DNA of 64,000 nucleotides from an uncultured Alphaproteobacteria bacterium (GTDB lineage: Bacteria > Pseudomonadota > Alphaproteobacteria > Caulobacterales > Caulobacteraceae), in the NCBI GenBank assembly GCA_903860975.1, contig CAIOSI010000022.1, forward strand, positions 62,001-126,000. Direction: 5' to 3'. Position numbers and translations under genes: made by a program. The notes under the pieces are model-generated. The model was given only the letters and a program-made list of their open reading frames with translations, was not told the DNA's origin and did not search any database. Every line of letters begins with the position of its first letter. The stretch's first letter is position 1. Shown piece by piece: positions 53,978-62,786 of the stretch.

Positions 53978-54652
53978 TTGGGTCCCGTATCGGACCCGAG
54001 CCGTGGGAAGATCACCTTTTCGGCTTCAGCCAGTACGCCTTACCGGTCCACACGCAAGGCCAAGGGCTGCGGCCACCTTCGGCGCGCCGAAATTCTCCAG
54101 GCTGGCGAACGCATCTTCGTCGCCGAGGGTTATGAGGGCGCGACGATCCGAAAGATCGCCGATGAGGTTGGGGTCTCCTCAACCGCTCTTTGCATGCATT
54201 TCCAGGATAAGGCCTGCATCCTGCTCGCGATATGCGAGCAGACCCTGCGCCTGCTTCTGGAACGCAATAGGGAGATTGCAGCCAAACCGCCGGATCGCGT
54301 GGTGCGTGTCAACATGATGCTCCAAGCCTATATGCGATGGGGCATGGAGCATCCAAATGCCTATCAGCTGGCCTATTGCGGCCGCCCGATGGCCACAACC
54401 AGCCCTCGGCACGAAGACACGCGCGATCTCTCTTCCCATTGCTACGATATTTTCTGCAGCCTCGTGCGCGAGATCGCCGCTGCGGGACGACTGCGAATTG
54501 GAACGGCCGAGAGTGCGGCTCAGTCGCTCTGGATGTCCTGTCACGGCGTGGTCGCGCTGCTCTCACCGCCCCCCCATTTTGGCTGGGCCGGCCGTGCGGA
54601 GCTGCTCGAGGTTAGGCTCGAAAGCCGGCTGAACGGTTTGGTCGCAGACTAG
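53978..54652 (+). CDS. TetR-family transcriptional regulator
   Basis: About 224 residues. The N-terminal helix-turn-helix is clear: RRAEILQAGERIFVAEGYEG, ATIRKIADEVGVSSTALCMH and FQDKACILLAICEQ. The C-terminal ligand-binding domain is helical (MLQAYMRWGMEHPNAYQLAY). No in-frame ATG lies just before the conserved PYRSTRKAKGCGHLRRAE; the given TTG is the nearest usable start, and the ATG at 53864 would run inside the divergent methyltransferase gene. The true start is uncertain or has been lost. Convergent with slt. Likely represses a nearby or unlinked gene; target unknown. Confidence 0.75.
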   Translation: MGPVSDPSRGKITFSASASTPYRSTRKAKGCGHLRRAEILQAGERIFVAEGYEGATIRKIADEVGVSSTALCMHFQDKACILLAICEQTLRLLLERNREIAAKPPDRVVRVNMMLQAYMRWGMEHPNAYQLAYCGRPMATTSPRHEDTRDLSSHCYDIFCSLVREIAAAGRLRIGTAESAAQSLWMSCHGVVALLSPPPHFGWAGRAELLEVRLESRLNGLVAD

Positions 54653-54655
54653 CGT

Positions 54656-56782
54656 TTAGCGCCCAGCCGGCGCGGCCACGTTGGCCACGCTCGGCGATGA
54701 GACGATCGGATAGCTATAGGCCCCACGCTTCAAATCGGCGCTGAGCGTGATCGCAACCGAGCCGCCGTGCAGTCTGGCGCGGTAGATCTGCTGGTTTTCC
54801 ATCACCCGCATCACGTAGTTGCGCGTCTCCGAAAATGGAATGCACTCGATGAAGTCGATCGGATCGGTGGAGCCGCCCCGTGGGTCACCGCAGAACTGGG
54901 TCCACTGCGTGGGCCTGCCAGGCCCGGCGTTATAGCCGGCCGCGGCCATCACATATGAGCCAGAGAATTGGCTCACCAACTGGCCCAAGAACTGAGCGCC
55001 CAGGCGCATGTTGTAGTCGGGCTCGTCCAGCTGCGCGGCCGAGTAGCTGACGCCCATTCGATGGGCGACAATTTTGGCTGTGCCGGGCATCAACTGCATC
55101 ATTCCACGTGCGCCAGCGCCGGAATGGACATTGGGATCAAAGCTGCTTTCCTGGCGCGTGATCGCCAGAACCAAGGCCGGCTCGGCGGCCCCGCCGTCCG
55201 GGGCGTCGCGGACGGGATATGCGCGCTGTGGCAGGATGAAGCCGCGCTGAGCTGCCGCTCGCGCCGCTCGCATGGACGTATCCATCTCGCCGTAGTTGCG
55301 CGCCAGATCAACGAGTTGTGCCTCGTCTTCTGCGGTCGGCAAAATGTCGTCCAGGTTCAGAACGAACACGCGGAAGAGGTCCCGCAAGCCATACTCAAAG
55401 AGCAGCCGTGTTGCCGCGATCGCTTCGCGGTTTTCGAAGGTTGCGCGGGCCTGGGGGGTGATATCGGGGTCGAGCGGCAGCGTCAGTCGCTGGCCAAGTT
55501 TTTCTGCCGCCAGCATGCCGTAGAAGGTCGTATCGTACTGCGCAGCTCGACCGTAGAACGCCTCACTCGATTGCTTTTGGCCTCGCGCCTCGGCGGCGCG
55601 GCCTTCCCAATAGAATGCGCGGCCTCGGGTGACTGGGGTTGTGCCGATCTTCTCAAGATTTGCGAAGTGCTGCGCAGCCTTCTCCGGTTCGTTCAATTTT
55701 GTGAGCGCGATCCAGCCTGAATCGAACTCAGCATCAGCGCCATCCGACCCCGTCGTCAGGCCGCTATCGGCGGCCGCGGCATAGGCTGAACGGGCATCAC
55801 CGGCGCGGAGCGCGGAAAGAACCAGATGACGGCGCTCATCCCAGATGCGGCCGCCCTGGTCGGTCGTAGCAACCTCGTGCGGGAAGCCTGAGGCCAGGCT
55901 CAGCGCCTGCATATCTTGACCTTTGCGGCGTAGATAGGCTGCGCGTTCGAACGTGACGCCGGCCGATTGGGCCATGTCAGCCGGAAGGGCGGAGACGAGC
56001 TCGTTGGCGTCTCGGGCTTCGCTGCGCAGAGCAAGGCGCGCGCGCGCGGCGCTTTGCTGGTCGGCGGGCAGGAGCGCGATCATATCGCGCGCTGCGGGGC
56101 CTTGGTTGCCGTACAACAGTACGTCAGCTCGGCGCAGATGGTCGTCTTGCGTCAGTACGTCTGCGAAGCGCGCCAACATGGCGCGCTGCGGATCTGCCTC
56201 GAAGCTCTTATCGCGCCACCAATGTTTGATCAGCACCGTCGCTTCGGCTGTGCGACCCAGGCCGCGGTAGGCTGAGGCCAGCGCCATCGCGCCCTGTGCG
56301 GTGGTGGGCTCTGCTCCGGCAAACCAGTCGAGGGTCTGTTGCGGCGTCTTTCCAGCGGTTTCCAGGAGGCGTTCCGCAGTCGCCTGACGCCGGGGTCCGC
56401 GCGGCCAGCCCACCAGTTCGCGCCGAGCTTTGTCGACTTCAGAAAAGCCGACGGAATCGGCGTTGCTGTCTACCAGTGCCCAAGTGGCGGTTTTGCGCGC
56501 CAAAGCATCGCTGAGACCCGCGATGGCCTCGCGAGCGCCGTTGATGTTTCCGTGCCGTGAATCTTCGATGGCGTCGCGGAAGAGGGCCGCATCGCGTTGA
56601 GATAGGGCATGGGCGATGGCATGCGCCGGAGCCGGAGTGTCCAGTGGCGTGGATTTGTTCACTCTGTCGAGGAGGTCGCCCAGCGGATCTGTTGGCTGAG
56701 CGCGCGCCGCTGCGCTCGCCATTGCCGCGACGCCGGCGATAAGGACAATCTTTCGTGCGATCTGGTGCAACGCGGGCCCCAA
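54656..56782 (-). CDS. slt: Soluble lytic murein transglycosylase
   Basis: 708-residue periplasmic enzyme cleaving peptidoglycan to 1,6-anhydromuropeptides. A signal peptide (IARKIVLIAGVAAMASAAA) leads into a long superhelical U-domain, then the goose-type catalytic domain with Glu in ITRQESSFDPNV, SGAGARGMMQLMPGTAK, AGYNAGPGRPTQW and a final ETRNYVMRVMENQQIYR. All catalytic motifs are intact. TTG at 56782 is the start of the open frame; a later start is possible. Divergent from dapA (113 bp). Confidence 0.92.
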   Translation of the reverse strand: MGPALHQIARKIVLIAGVAAMASAAARAQPTDPLGDLLDRVNKSTPLDTPAPAHAIAHALSQRDAALFRDAIEDSRHGNINGAREAIAGLSDALARKTATWALVDSNADSVGFSEVDKARRELVGWPRGPRRQATAERLLETAGKTPQQTLDWFAGAEPTTAQGAMALASAYRGLGRTAEATVLIKHWWRDKSFEADPQRAMLARFADVLTQDDHLRRADVLLYGNQGPAARDMIALLPADQQSAARARLALRSEARDANELVSALPADMAQSAGVTFERAAYLRRKGQDMQALSLASGFPHEVATTDQGGRIWDERRHLVLSALRAGDARSAYAAAADSGLTTGSDGADAEFDSGWIALTKLNEPEKAAQHFANLEKIGTTPVTRGRAFYWEGRAAEARGQKQSSEAFYGRAAQYDTTFYGMLAAEKLGQRLTLPLDPDITPQARATFENREAIAATRLLFEYGLRDLFRVFVLNLDDILPTAEDEAQLVDLARNYGEMDTSMRAARAAAQRGFILPQRAYPVRDAPDGGAAEPALVLAITRQESSFDPNVHSGAGARGMMQLMPGTAKIVAHRMGVSYSAAQLDEPDYNMRLGAQFLGQLVSQFSGSYVMAAAGYNAGPGRPTQWTQFCGDPRGGSTDPIDFIECIPFSETRNYVMRVMENQQIYRARLHGGSVAITLSADLKRGAYSYPIVSSPSVANVAAPAGR

Positions 56783-56895
56783 CGGAACTCAAGCCGAATC
56801 AATAGGTCATTGCGGGCGACGCCCACGGTCCCATATTGTCGCGACGAATCTGAACGACGCTGCAATATGCGTCCAATCACGGCAATTTGCTTACA

Positions 56896-57780
56896 ATGTC
56901 AGACCCTTTGTTCCGTGGCGTGCTTCCGGCCCTTGTCACGCCCTTCCGCGATGGCGCAATCGATGAAGATGCCTTCGTGCACCTTGTAGAGCGCCAGATC
57001 AAAGGTGGCGTACACGGCCTCGTGCCGGTCGGCACCACGGGCGAGACTGCGACGCTAAGTCACGACGAGCACCGCCGGGTGGTGGAGCTTTGCGTGAAAA
57101 CGGCCGCTGGGCGTGTGCCCGTTGTCGCAGGCGCCGGTTCGAATTCTACAACCGAAGCCATTGAATTCGTCCATCATGCCAAGGTGGTTGGCGCTGATGC
57201 CGCCCTTGTGGTGACGCCTTATTACAACCGTCCAAGTCAGGAGGGGCTATACGCCCACTACGCGGCGATCAACGAGGCCGTGCAGTTACCTGTCTTGATT
57301 TACAATGTGCCCTCGCGCACCGCCGTCGACATCACGAACGAAACCTTGGCCCGCCTGTCGAAGTTACCCAATATGGTTGGAATAAAGGACGCGACCGGCG
57401 ATTTGGCGCGCGCTAGCCAGCAGAGGCTGATGTGCGGAGAGAACTGGACGATGCTCTCGGGCGACGATCTGACTGCGCTTGGCTATATGGCCCATGGGGG
57501 GCATGGCTGTATCTCTGTCACCGCCAATGTGGCGCCTGAACAGGTTTCGAGCTTCTTCAACGACGCGATAAGCGGGCAGTGGCAGAGGGCTCTTTACGCT
57601 CAGGATCGACTAATCCGGCTACACAAGGCGCTCTTCACCGACGCCTCGCCATCCCCTACGAAGTTCGCAATGGCTCATCTTGGACTTTGCGCCGAAGATT
57701 TGCGCCTGCCGATTGTGCCGGCCTCGGAAGCGTCCCGCAAAGAGGTGCTCGCCGCCATGCGGGACGCCGGCGTGATCTGA
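56896..57780 (+). CDS. dapA: 4-hydroxy-tetrahydrodipicolinate synthase
   Basis: First enzyme of the lysine/diaminopimelate branch, condensing pyruvate with aspartate semialdehyde. 294 residues, TIM barrel. GTTGET (residues 46-51), Tyr136 and Arg141 of [11 protein letters not shown], and Schiff-base Lys164 in [10 protein letters not shown] are all present. The ATG at 56896 is chosen over the TTG at 56887. Its TGA overlaps the smpB ATG, so dapA, smpB and the GNAT gene probably form one transcript, as in many alphaproteobacteria. Confidence 0.96.
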   Translation: MSDPLFRGVLPALVTPFRDGAIDEDAFVHLVERQIKGGVHGLVPVGTTGETATLSHDEHRRVVELCVKTAAGRVPVVAGAGSNSTTEAIEFVHHAKVVGADAALVVTPYYNRPSQEGLYAHYAAINEAVQLPVLIYNVPSRTAVDITNETLARLSKLPNMVGIKDATGDLARASQQRLMCGENWTMLSGDDLTALGYMAHGGHGCISVTANVAPEQVSSFFNDAISGQWQRALYAQDRLIRLHKALFTDASPSPTKFAMAHLGLCAEDLRLPIVPASEASRKEVLAAMRDAGVI

Positions 57781-58253
57781 TGACCAAGACTGACGCGCCG
57801 CGCAAGTTGATCGCCGAGAACCGGCGCGCGCGGTTCGACTATTTTCTGGAGACGTTCTTCGAGGCGGGGCTCGCGCTTACGGGCTCTGAGGTCAAATCCC
57901 TACGCAACGGTCGAGCCAACATCGCTGAGAGCTATGCCGCAGTGGAAGGCGACGAGATCATGCTCGTAAACGCCGACATTCCGCCCTACGCTCAGGCTGG
58001 CCCGCACTTCAATCATGAGCCTCGCCGCCATCGCAAGCTGCTTCTGAAGCGCAAGGAGATCGATAAGCTGATCGGCGCCGTACAGCGCGACGGCCGGACG
58101 ATCATTCCGATCAAGCTCTTCTGGAACGACCGTGGGCTCGCCAAACTTGAGGTCGCGCTGGCCAAAGGTAAGAAAGAACACGACAAACGCGAAGCCACCG
58201 CCGAGCGGGACTGGCAGCGCGCCAAAGCGCGCCTGATGAAGGACCACGGCTAG
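57780..58253 (+). CDS. smpB: SsrA-binding protein SmpB
   Basis: 157-residue RNA-binding partner of tmRNA in trans-translation, rescuing stalled ribosomes. [39 protein letters not shown], the [13 protein letters not shown] and the C-terminal basic tail ([20 protein letters not shown]) are diagnostic. Start and stop overlap dapA by one base (TGATG). The ssrA gene itself is not in the window. Confidence 0.97.
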   Translation: MTKTDAPRKLIAENRRARFDYFLETFFEAGLALTGSEVKSLRNGRANIAESYAAVEGDEIMLVNADIPPYAQAGPHFNHEPRRHRKLLLKRKEIDKLIGAVQRDGRTIIPIKLFWNDRGLAKLEVALAKGKKEHDKREATAERDWQRAKARLMKDHG

Positions 58254-58979
58254 GTGATAGCCGACGAAATCGCAGGACTTGAACGCGATACCGTCGCTGC
58301 GGTCGCCCCGACTGTTACTGTGGAAATCGGCGGCTGGCTTGTTCCTCTGGACAACGGCGCCATTGGTCGCGCGAAAAGCGCTGTGCCCTTGAGGCATGAC
58401 ATTGGCCCCGAGGCGATCGGCGAAGTCGAGGTCGCCTATCGCAATCGGGGCCTGTCGCCGGCCTTTCGGATCGCTGATGTTCCATCCTTGGGGCCTGTCT
58501 GTGCCGAGCTGGGTCGCCGAGGATTTGCGCCCGAGCAACCGACCATCTTCAAGATCGGCCTCATCACCCAACTGGGCGCATTTTCAAAAGCTTCGGCGGA
58601 TATTCTCGCAAAACCCGACGCAGCCTGGGCGGCCGTCTTTCTGGGCGAAGGCTTTGATCGCGCCGATAGCTCCCAGCGGATCGCGGCCCTCAGGCGCTCT
58701 GCCGGGGCGATCTACGGCGCAGCCGGTGAGGGTGGAGAAACCCAAGCTGTCGGGGTCATGAGTTTTGGCGCCAACTGGGCCGGTATCCACGGAATGCGCA
58801 CCGCGCCGGCTCACCGCGGAAAGGGCCATGCGGGTGCCATCCTTGCCGTGTTGGGCCGCTTTGCCCGAGATCGCGGCGTCACCCGCGTTTTTTTACAGGT
58901 GGAAGAGGCCAATCCGGCTCGCCGAATCTATCGCCGCGCCGGCTTTAAGCCGGTATGGCGCTACCAGTATTGGCGATAG
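58254..58979 (+). CDS. GNAT-family N-acetyltransferase
   Basis: 241 residues. The C-terminal GNAT fold includes the acetyl-CoA motif MRTAPAHRGKGHAGAILAVL, and FLQVEEANPARRIYRRAGF, a classic end to the domain. A roughly 120-residue N-terminal half is poorly conserved. GTG start directly after the smpB stop, so it is in the dapA-smpB transcript. The substrate is unknown. Confidence 0.85.
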   Translation: MIADEIAGLERDTVAAVAPTVTVEIGGWLVPLDNGAIGRAKSAVPLRHDIGPEAIGEVEVAYRNRGLSPAFRIADVPSLGPVCAELGRRGFAPEQPTIFKIGLITQLGAFSKASADILAKPDAAWAAVFLGEGFDRADSSQRIAALRRSAGAIYGAAGEGGETQAVGVMSFGANWAGIHGMRTAPAHRGKGHAGAILAVLGRFARDRGVTRVFLQVEEANPARRIYRRAGFKPVWRYQYWR

Positions 58980-59204
58980 TAATGGATTAGATATATGGTT
59001 CTTCGTGGTCTATCTGGTCATGGCTCCATCGAAATTGGGAACTGAAGCCTCCGATGGGACGGGAGTGGTTCACGGCTACCCACACCGCGTCGCGCGGATA
59101 ATCGGTGAAGTTTAATTCTCGGTATAGACAGGCTCCGATATAAGATTTGACATCTAGATATTCAATGTCAATTTTTCGACTAAACAGCATGCTCGGAGTC
59201 AACT
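58980..59204. other. AT-richer junction
   Basis: 225 bp with visibly more A and T than the flanking genes (for example ATTAGATATATGG at its start). No convincing gene. It marks the change from housekeeping genes to a less GC-rich segment and presumably holds the promoter of the isochorismatase/kinase pair. Confidence 0.5.
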
Positions 59205-59816
59205 GTGGATTACGCTTCAACGGCACTCATTCTTGTTGGTTACCAAAATGATTATTTCGCCAGGGATGGTATCCTGAGGGGCGTGGTGGAAGATCCGACG
59301 GGTGTTGATAAGGTTCTTGAGACGACAATGCGGTTTATTAGAGCGACTTACGCATCGCCGATGCTAATCCTTTCCACACCGATCATCTTGAGCCCGGACT
59401 ATAGGGCATTGGCCAGTCCCGTGGGTATTTTGAACACGATCAAGGAGTCGGGGGCCTTTAAGGCGGGCTCGAGGGGGGCCGAGAATATCGCGGAGCTGGA
59501 TGAATTTGGCGAGGCTATTCAGTACGTCACGGGCAAAGTTGGTTTTAATGCCTTCTCCAATACCACGCTCGGTCAGGTCTTAGCAGATCGACAGATCAAG
59601 GACGTTTTGGTTGCGGGCATGGTGACATCGCTCTGTATCGATTCCACGGGCCGTGCAGCCTATGAACGGGGCTATAACGTCACGATCCTTTCGGATTGCA
59701 CCTCATCGCGTACCAAGATCGAACAGGACTTCTTCTGCACCAGCGTGTTCCCGCTTTACGGGCGCGCCGCGACCGCAGACGAGGTTTTGGGCGAATTGGT
59801 AAGGTCTGCGGCCTGA
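59205..59816 (+). CDS. Isochorismatase-like cysteine hydrolase with altered active site
   Basis: 203 residues. The fold is clear: LILVGYQNDYF at the N-terminus, YVTGKVGFNAFSNTTLGQVL with Lys111, VLVAGMVTSLCIDSTGRAAY with Cys144, and VTILSDCTSSR. The family triad is Asp-Lys-Cys; the Asp position (VDxQNDF in PncA-type enzymes) is Gly12 here. Lys and Cys remain. GTG start with GGAG six bases upstream. Less GC-rich than its neighbours. It directly precedes a hybrid histidine kinase (28 bp), so a regulatory or signal-related role is plausible. Confidence 0.8.
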   Translation: MDYASTALILVGYQNDYFARDGILRGVVEDPTGVDKVLETTMRFIRATYASPMLILSTPIILSPDYRALASPVGILNTIKESGAFKAGSRGAENIAELDEFGEAIQYVTGKVGFNAFSNTTLGQVLADRQIKDVLVAGMVTSLCIDSTGRAAYERGYNVTILSDCTSSRTKIEQDFFCTSVFPLYGRAATADEVLGELVRSAA

Positions 59817-59844
59817 TCACCAGTGCAAGGTCCCGGAGACATCG

Positions 59845-61842
59845 ATGGAACTGACCGACGACGACAGTGACATTGACCTCCACGTTGAAGCGACCTCGCG
59901 ACTTGTTGAGGCCCTTGTCGCTGCAGAAGGTCGAATGCAACGCCGCATCAACCTGCTTTCGGAGGTGGTGTTTGAGGTCGATGCGTCGGGAACCATTGTT
60001 TATTTAAACGACGCTTGGTTGTTGCTGAGCGGGCAACCCGCAGCAGCCTGTGTCGGGCAATCGATTTTTGACTACTTTCTGGATGTTGATGCAGAGGTCC
60101 TGCGTCAAGAGATGGCCCGCGAGCTGGCTCAGAAGACTGTTCGTCAGGCTCGATTATCTGACAAAGTCGGTCGCGTTGCGTGGGTCAACGTTGCCCTGTC
60201 TCATTTGCCTGCGGGCGGTTTTGTCGGCGTTTTGCACGATATTACCGAAGAAAAGCGCATCCAGGATGAGGTGGCAAAGCTATCTGCGGTGGCCAGCGCT
60301 ACCGATAATCTGGTGGTCATTACCGACGCGGCTGGGCTAACCGAGTGGGTCAATGATGCCTTTGTGAGGCGTACCGGCTTTGATCTTGCGGAATTAGTCG
60401 GCAGGAAACCGGGCGCTCTACTTCAGGGCCCTGACAGTGATTGGGCCGCGATCCAGCGACTGCGAGAGGCCATCGTCGACCAGCGTTCCACCCAAGAAGA
60501 GCTTCTGAACTATACCAAGGCTGGTGAGCCCTACTGGGTGATCATCGACCTGACGCCCATTCGCGATGCGGCCGGCAGGGTTACCCGCTTCATATCGGTA
60601 CAGTCCGACACAACGGACCGAAAATGGTTCGAGGACCAGTTGCTCAGGCAAAATGCGGAACTCGAGCAGGGTCGAATCCAGATGCGCAAAGCCGTGGAGG
60701 CGGCTGAAGCTGCCAATAAGGCCAAGTCCGTATTTCTGGCCAATATGAGCCATGAGCTTCGAACCCCGCTTACCGGGATTTTGGGTGTTTCAGGGGCATT
60801 GGCCCAGTCGGCCTTGAACGCCAAGCAGCAGGAACTGATAAATCTGGTTTCGGAAGCGGCCAAGGGATTGGAGGCCATCCTCACAGATATTCTCGACTTT
60901 TCTAAGATTGAATCTGGTCAAATAACCCTGGATCTCGCAGAATTCAATCCTTCTGAGAGCATGCGCAATATTGCGAACCTGATGTCGGTACGTATTCGTG
61001 AAAAGGGAATCGATTTTCATGTTCACTTTGACGATTTTCTGCATGGAACCTTTGAGGGAGATGCGCTTCGAATCAATCAGATATTGACGAATCTGCTGTC
61101 CAATGCCGTCAAGTTTACTGAAAAAGGTACGATAAGCTTAAGTGTTACAGTGACTGACGCGCCGCAAGAGCCCCTTGGCCATTGCCTCAGGATTGACGTG
61201 ATCGACACCGGCATAGGATTTGATGCGCAGACCCGGGCGCGGTTGTTTGACCGGTTTGAGCAGGCTGATGCCAGCTTCAGCCGCAAATATGGCGGCACGG
61301 GGCTGGGCCTGCCCATATCTGCGAACCTAGCGACTCTTATGGGCGGTCAGATCGAGGCCTCTTCGATCTTGGGCGAGGGCAGTCAGTTTTCGGTCTCGAT
61401 CCCCCTGCGGTGGGTCAAGCCGCCTGAGATCCGCAAGCCTGACATCGTCGAGACCATTTCGCTTGCAGGCTTAAAAGTTCTTTTGGCAGAGGATAACCTG
61501 ATCAATCAGCGGGTGGTTTCGATCATTTTGGAACCCCACGGCGTCGATTTGGCCATCGTCGATAATGGGGCTGAGGCGGTCGAGGCCTTTGTTAACGGCA
61601 CGTTTGATCTCGTGCTGATGGATCTGCAGATGCCGGTGATGGATGGGCTTGAAGCCATTCGTCGCATTCGAGATTTCGAACGGGCTGGCGGGCGAGATCC
61701 GACCTTGATTTCGGTCTTGAGCGCCAACGTCGCGGCTGAGGATCAAAGGCGTTCGGCGGAGTCAGGCGCTGATGGCCATATTGGCAAACCCTTCACGCCG
61801 GCCACCTTGGTCGGTCCGATTGTAGAGCTTCTGGACCGTTGA
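59845..61842 (+). CDS. Hybrid sensor histidine kinase (PAS-PAS-HisKA-HATPase-REC)
   Basis: 665 residues, no membrane helix, so cytoplasmic. PAS 1 about residues 35-135 and PAS 2 about 145-260 (GRKPGALLQGPDSDW; the LOV cysteine is absent), then HisKA with His303 (NMSHELRTPLTGILG), HATPase (NLLSNAVKF, DTGIGFD, GGTGLGLPIS) and a receiver with Asp593 (LMDLQMPVMDG). The receiver implies an unlinked Hpt phosphotransferase. Good ribosome binding site (GGAG). Paired with the preceding isochorismatase-like gene. Signal and output unknown. Confidence 0.93.
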   Translation: MELTDDDSDIDLHVEATSRLVEALVAAEGRMQRRINLLSEVVFEVDASGTIVYLNDAWLLLSGQPAAACVGQSIFDYFLDVDAEVLRQEMARELAQKTVRQARLSDKVGRVAWVNVALSHLPAGGFVGVLHDITEEKRIQDEVAKLSAVASATDNLVVITDAAGLTEWVNDAFVRRTGFDLAELVGRKPGALLQGPDSDWAAIQRLREAIVDQRSTQEELLNYTKAGEPYWVIIDLTPIRDAAGRVTRFISVQSDTTDRKWFEDQLLRQNAELEQGRIQMRKAVEAAEAANKAKSVFLANMSHELRTPLTGILGVSGALAQSALNAKQQELINLVSEAAKGLEAILTDILDFSKIESGQITLDLAEFNPSESMRNIANLMSVRIREKGIDFHVHFDDFLHGTFEGDALRINQILTNLLSNAVKFTEKGTISLSVTVTDAPQEPLGHCLRIDVIDTGIGFDAQTRARLFDRFEQADASFSRKYGGTGLGLPISANLATLMGGQIEASSILGEGSQFSVSIPLRWVKPPEIRKPDIVETISLAGLKVLLAEDNLINQRVVSIILEPHGVDLAIVDNGAEAVEAFVNGTFDLVLMDLQMPVMDGLEAIRRIRDFERAGGRDPTLISVLSANVAAEDQRRSAESGADGHIGKPFTPATLVGPIVELLDR

Positions 61843-62204
61843 GGAGATCCTTGTTCGGTGTCAGCCCCTCTAAGAGGCTGACCTGTCCCTAAGGTTTTCC
61901 TCTGGTTGCGGGGTGCGGCTCTCGAGAGGACGTACGGATGAGTGGGCGACGCAGCTGACCCCCAACCACGACCCCTGAGTACGTCATGGCGCGCCGCTAG
62001 CACCGTGACGAACGACATCCTCAGCACCGCAGTCTGCGCCACAAGCTCACCGTTGTACCAGGCACCCGTCCAAGGAGGCTTACCGCCCCGACCGCCAAGT
62101 TTTCTGAAAGCGAGGCCAAGAACGATTACGCCCAGCCGGTCCCGGCGCGGCACGGACCGGACTGATATTGGGGAGGCGGAACCTCGCCTCCCGCAAAGCC
62201 GGCA
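61843..62204. other. Intergenic (362 bp)
   Basis: Just after the hybrid kinase stop, 61861-61881 forms a small imperfect hairpin without a T run. At 62171-62192 an 8-bp perfect stem lies downstream of the crystallin-like gene (minus), a possible weak terminator lacking T residues. Remaining frames are not convincing. Confidence 0.4.
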
Positions 62205-62753
62205 TCAGCGTAAGGGCCTTACCGACGAGATGCGGTCGTTGAGGCCTGACGAGGCGAGGTCGATGACGTCTCCGCTTCTGACAATGCAGCGGCCGTGGAA
62301 GTTTATCAGATCGCAAAGTTCCCACCGGCCATAGGCGCGGATTGAACTGACCCGGTTGGCGAACCCCGACCGCAGGAGGTTGGGCTGCGGCCCTCTCAGC
62401 GTATAGCTGGCACCGCGAAACCGGGAGTGCTCATACAGCGTAATCGAGCCATGTGAAGGCGGACGGTGTCCAGGGTTTGGGCCAGGGCCATAGCCTGGAT
62501 TGTACCCGCCGCCATGACTTGGACCGGGATTATAGCCCGACCCACCTGTTCCACCGCCGGGATGGTAGCCAGAGCCGCCGGAGCCACCGCCAGGATTATA
62601 ACCGGAGCCACCAGAGTTCCCGCCACCCGTTCCGGGATTGTACCCGCCGCTTCCGCCATTTATCGGCGGCCGTGCCTGTGCATAGGCCGGGTTAATTGCT
62701 GCAGCAGCCATCAGCACAACAATGGCAGCAGAACTAAATATCTTGAAATTCAT
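62205..62753 (-). CDS. Secreted beta/gamma-crystallin-like protein with Gly-rich repeats
   Basis: 182 residues. Signal peptide (MNFKIFSSAAIVVLMAAAAI, cleavage after YAQ). A low-complexity part of about 65 residues repeats GGSGYNPG/YHPG units, then the C-terminal domain reads ITLYEHSRFRGASYTLRG and YGRWELCDLINFHGRCIV, the twin Greek-key pattern of beta/gamma-crystallins (with Cys in LCDLINFHGRC), ending GLNDRISSVRPLR. Probably an envelope or extracellular Ca-binding or structural protein; the calcium motif is not conserved clearly. Monocistronic. Confidence 0.85.
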   Translation of the reverse strand: MNFKIFSSAAIVVLMAAAAINPAYAQARPPINGGSGGYNPGTGGGNSGGSGYNPGGGSGGSGYHPGGGTGGSGYNPGPSHGGGYNPGYGPGPNPGHRPPSHGSITLYEHSRFRGASYTLRGPQPNLLRSGFANRVSSIRAYGRWELCDLINFHGRCIVRSGDVIDLASSGLNDRISSVRPLR

Positions 62754-62786
62754 TTCAATTCTCTTTTTGCGCTATATTTTAATGAG

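Noticed and set aside
58987..59226. Minus-strand 79-residue ORF in the AT-rich junction
   Set aside because: Overlaps the isochorismatase-like start on the other strand and has no recognisable content.
60330..60620. LOV photoreceptor domain in the hybrid kinase
   Set aside because: The second PAS resembles LOV around GRKPGALLQGP, but the flavin-binding cysteine motif (NCRFLQ) is not present.
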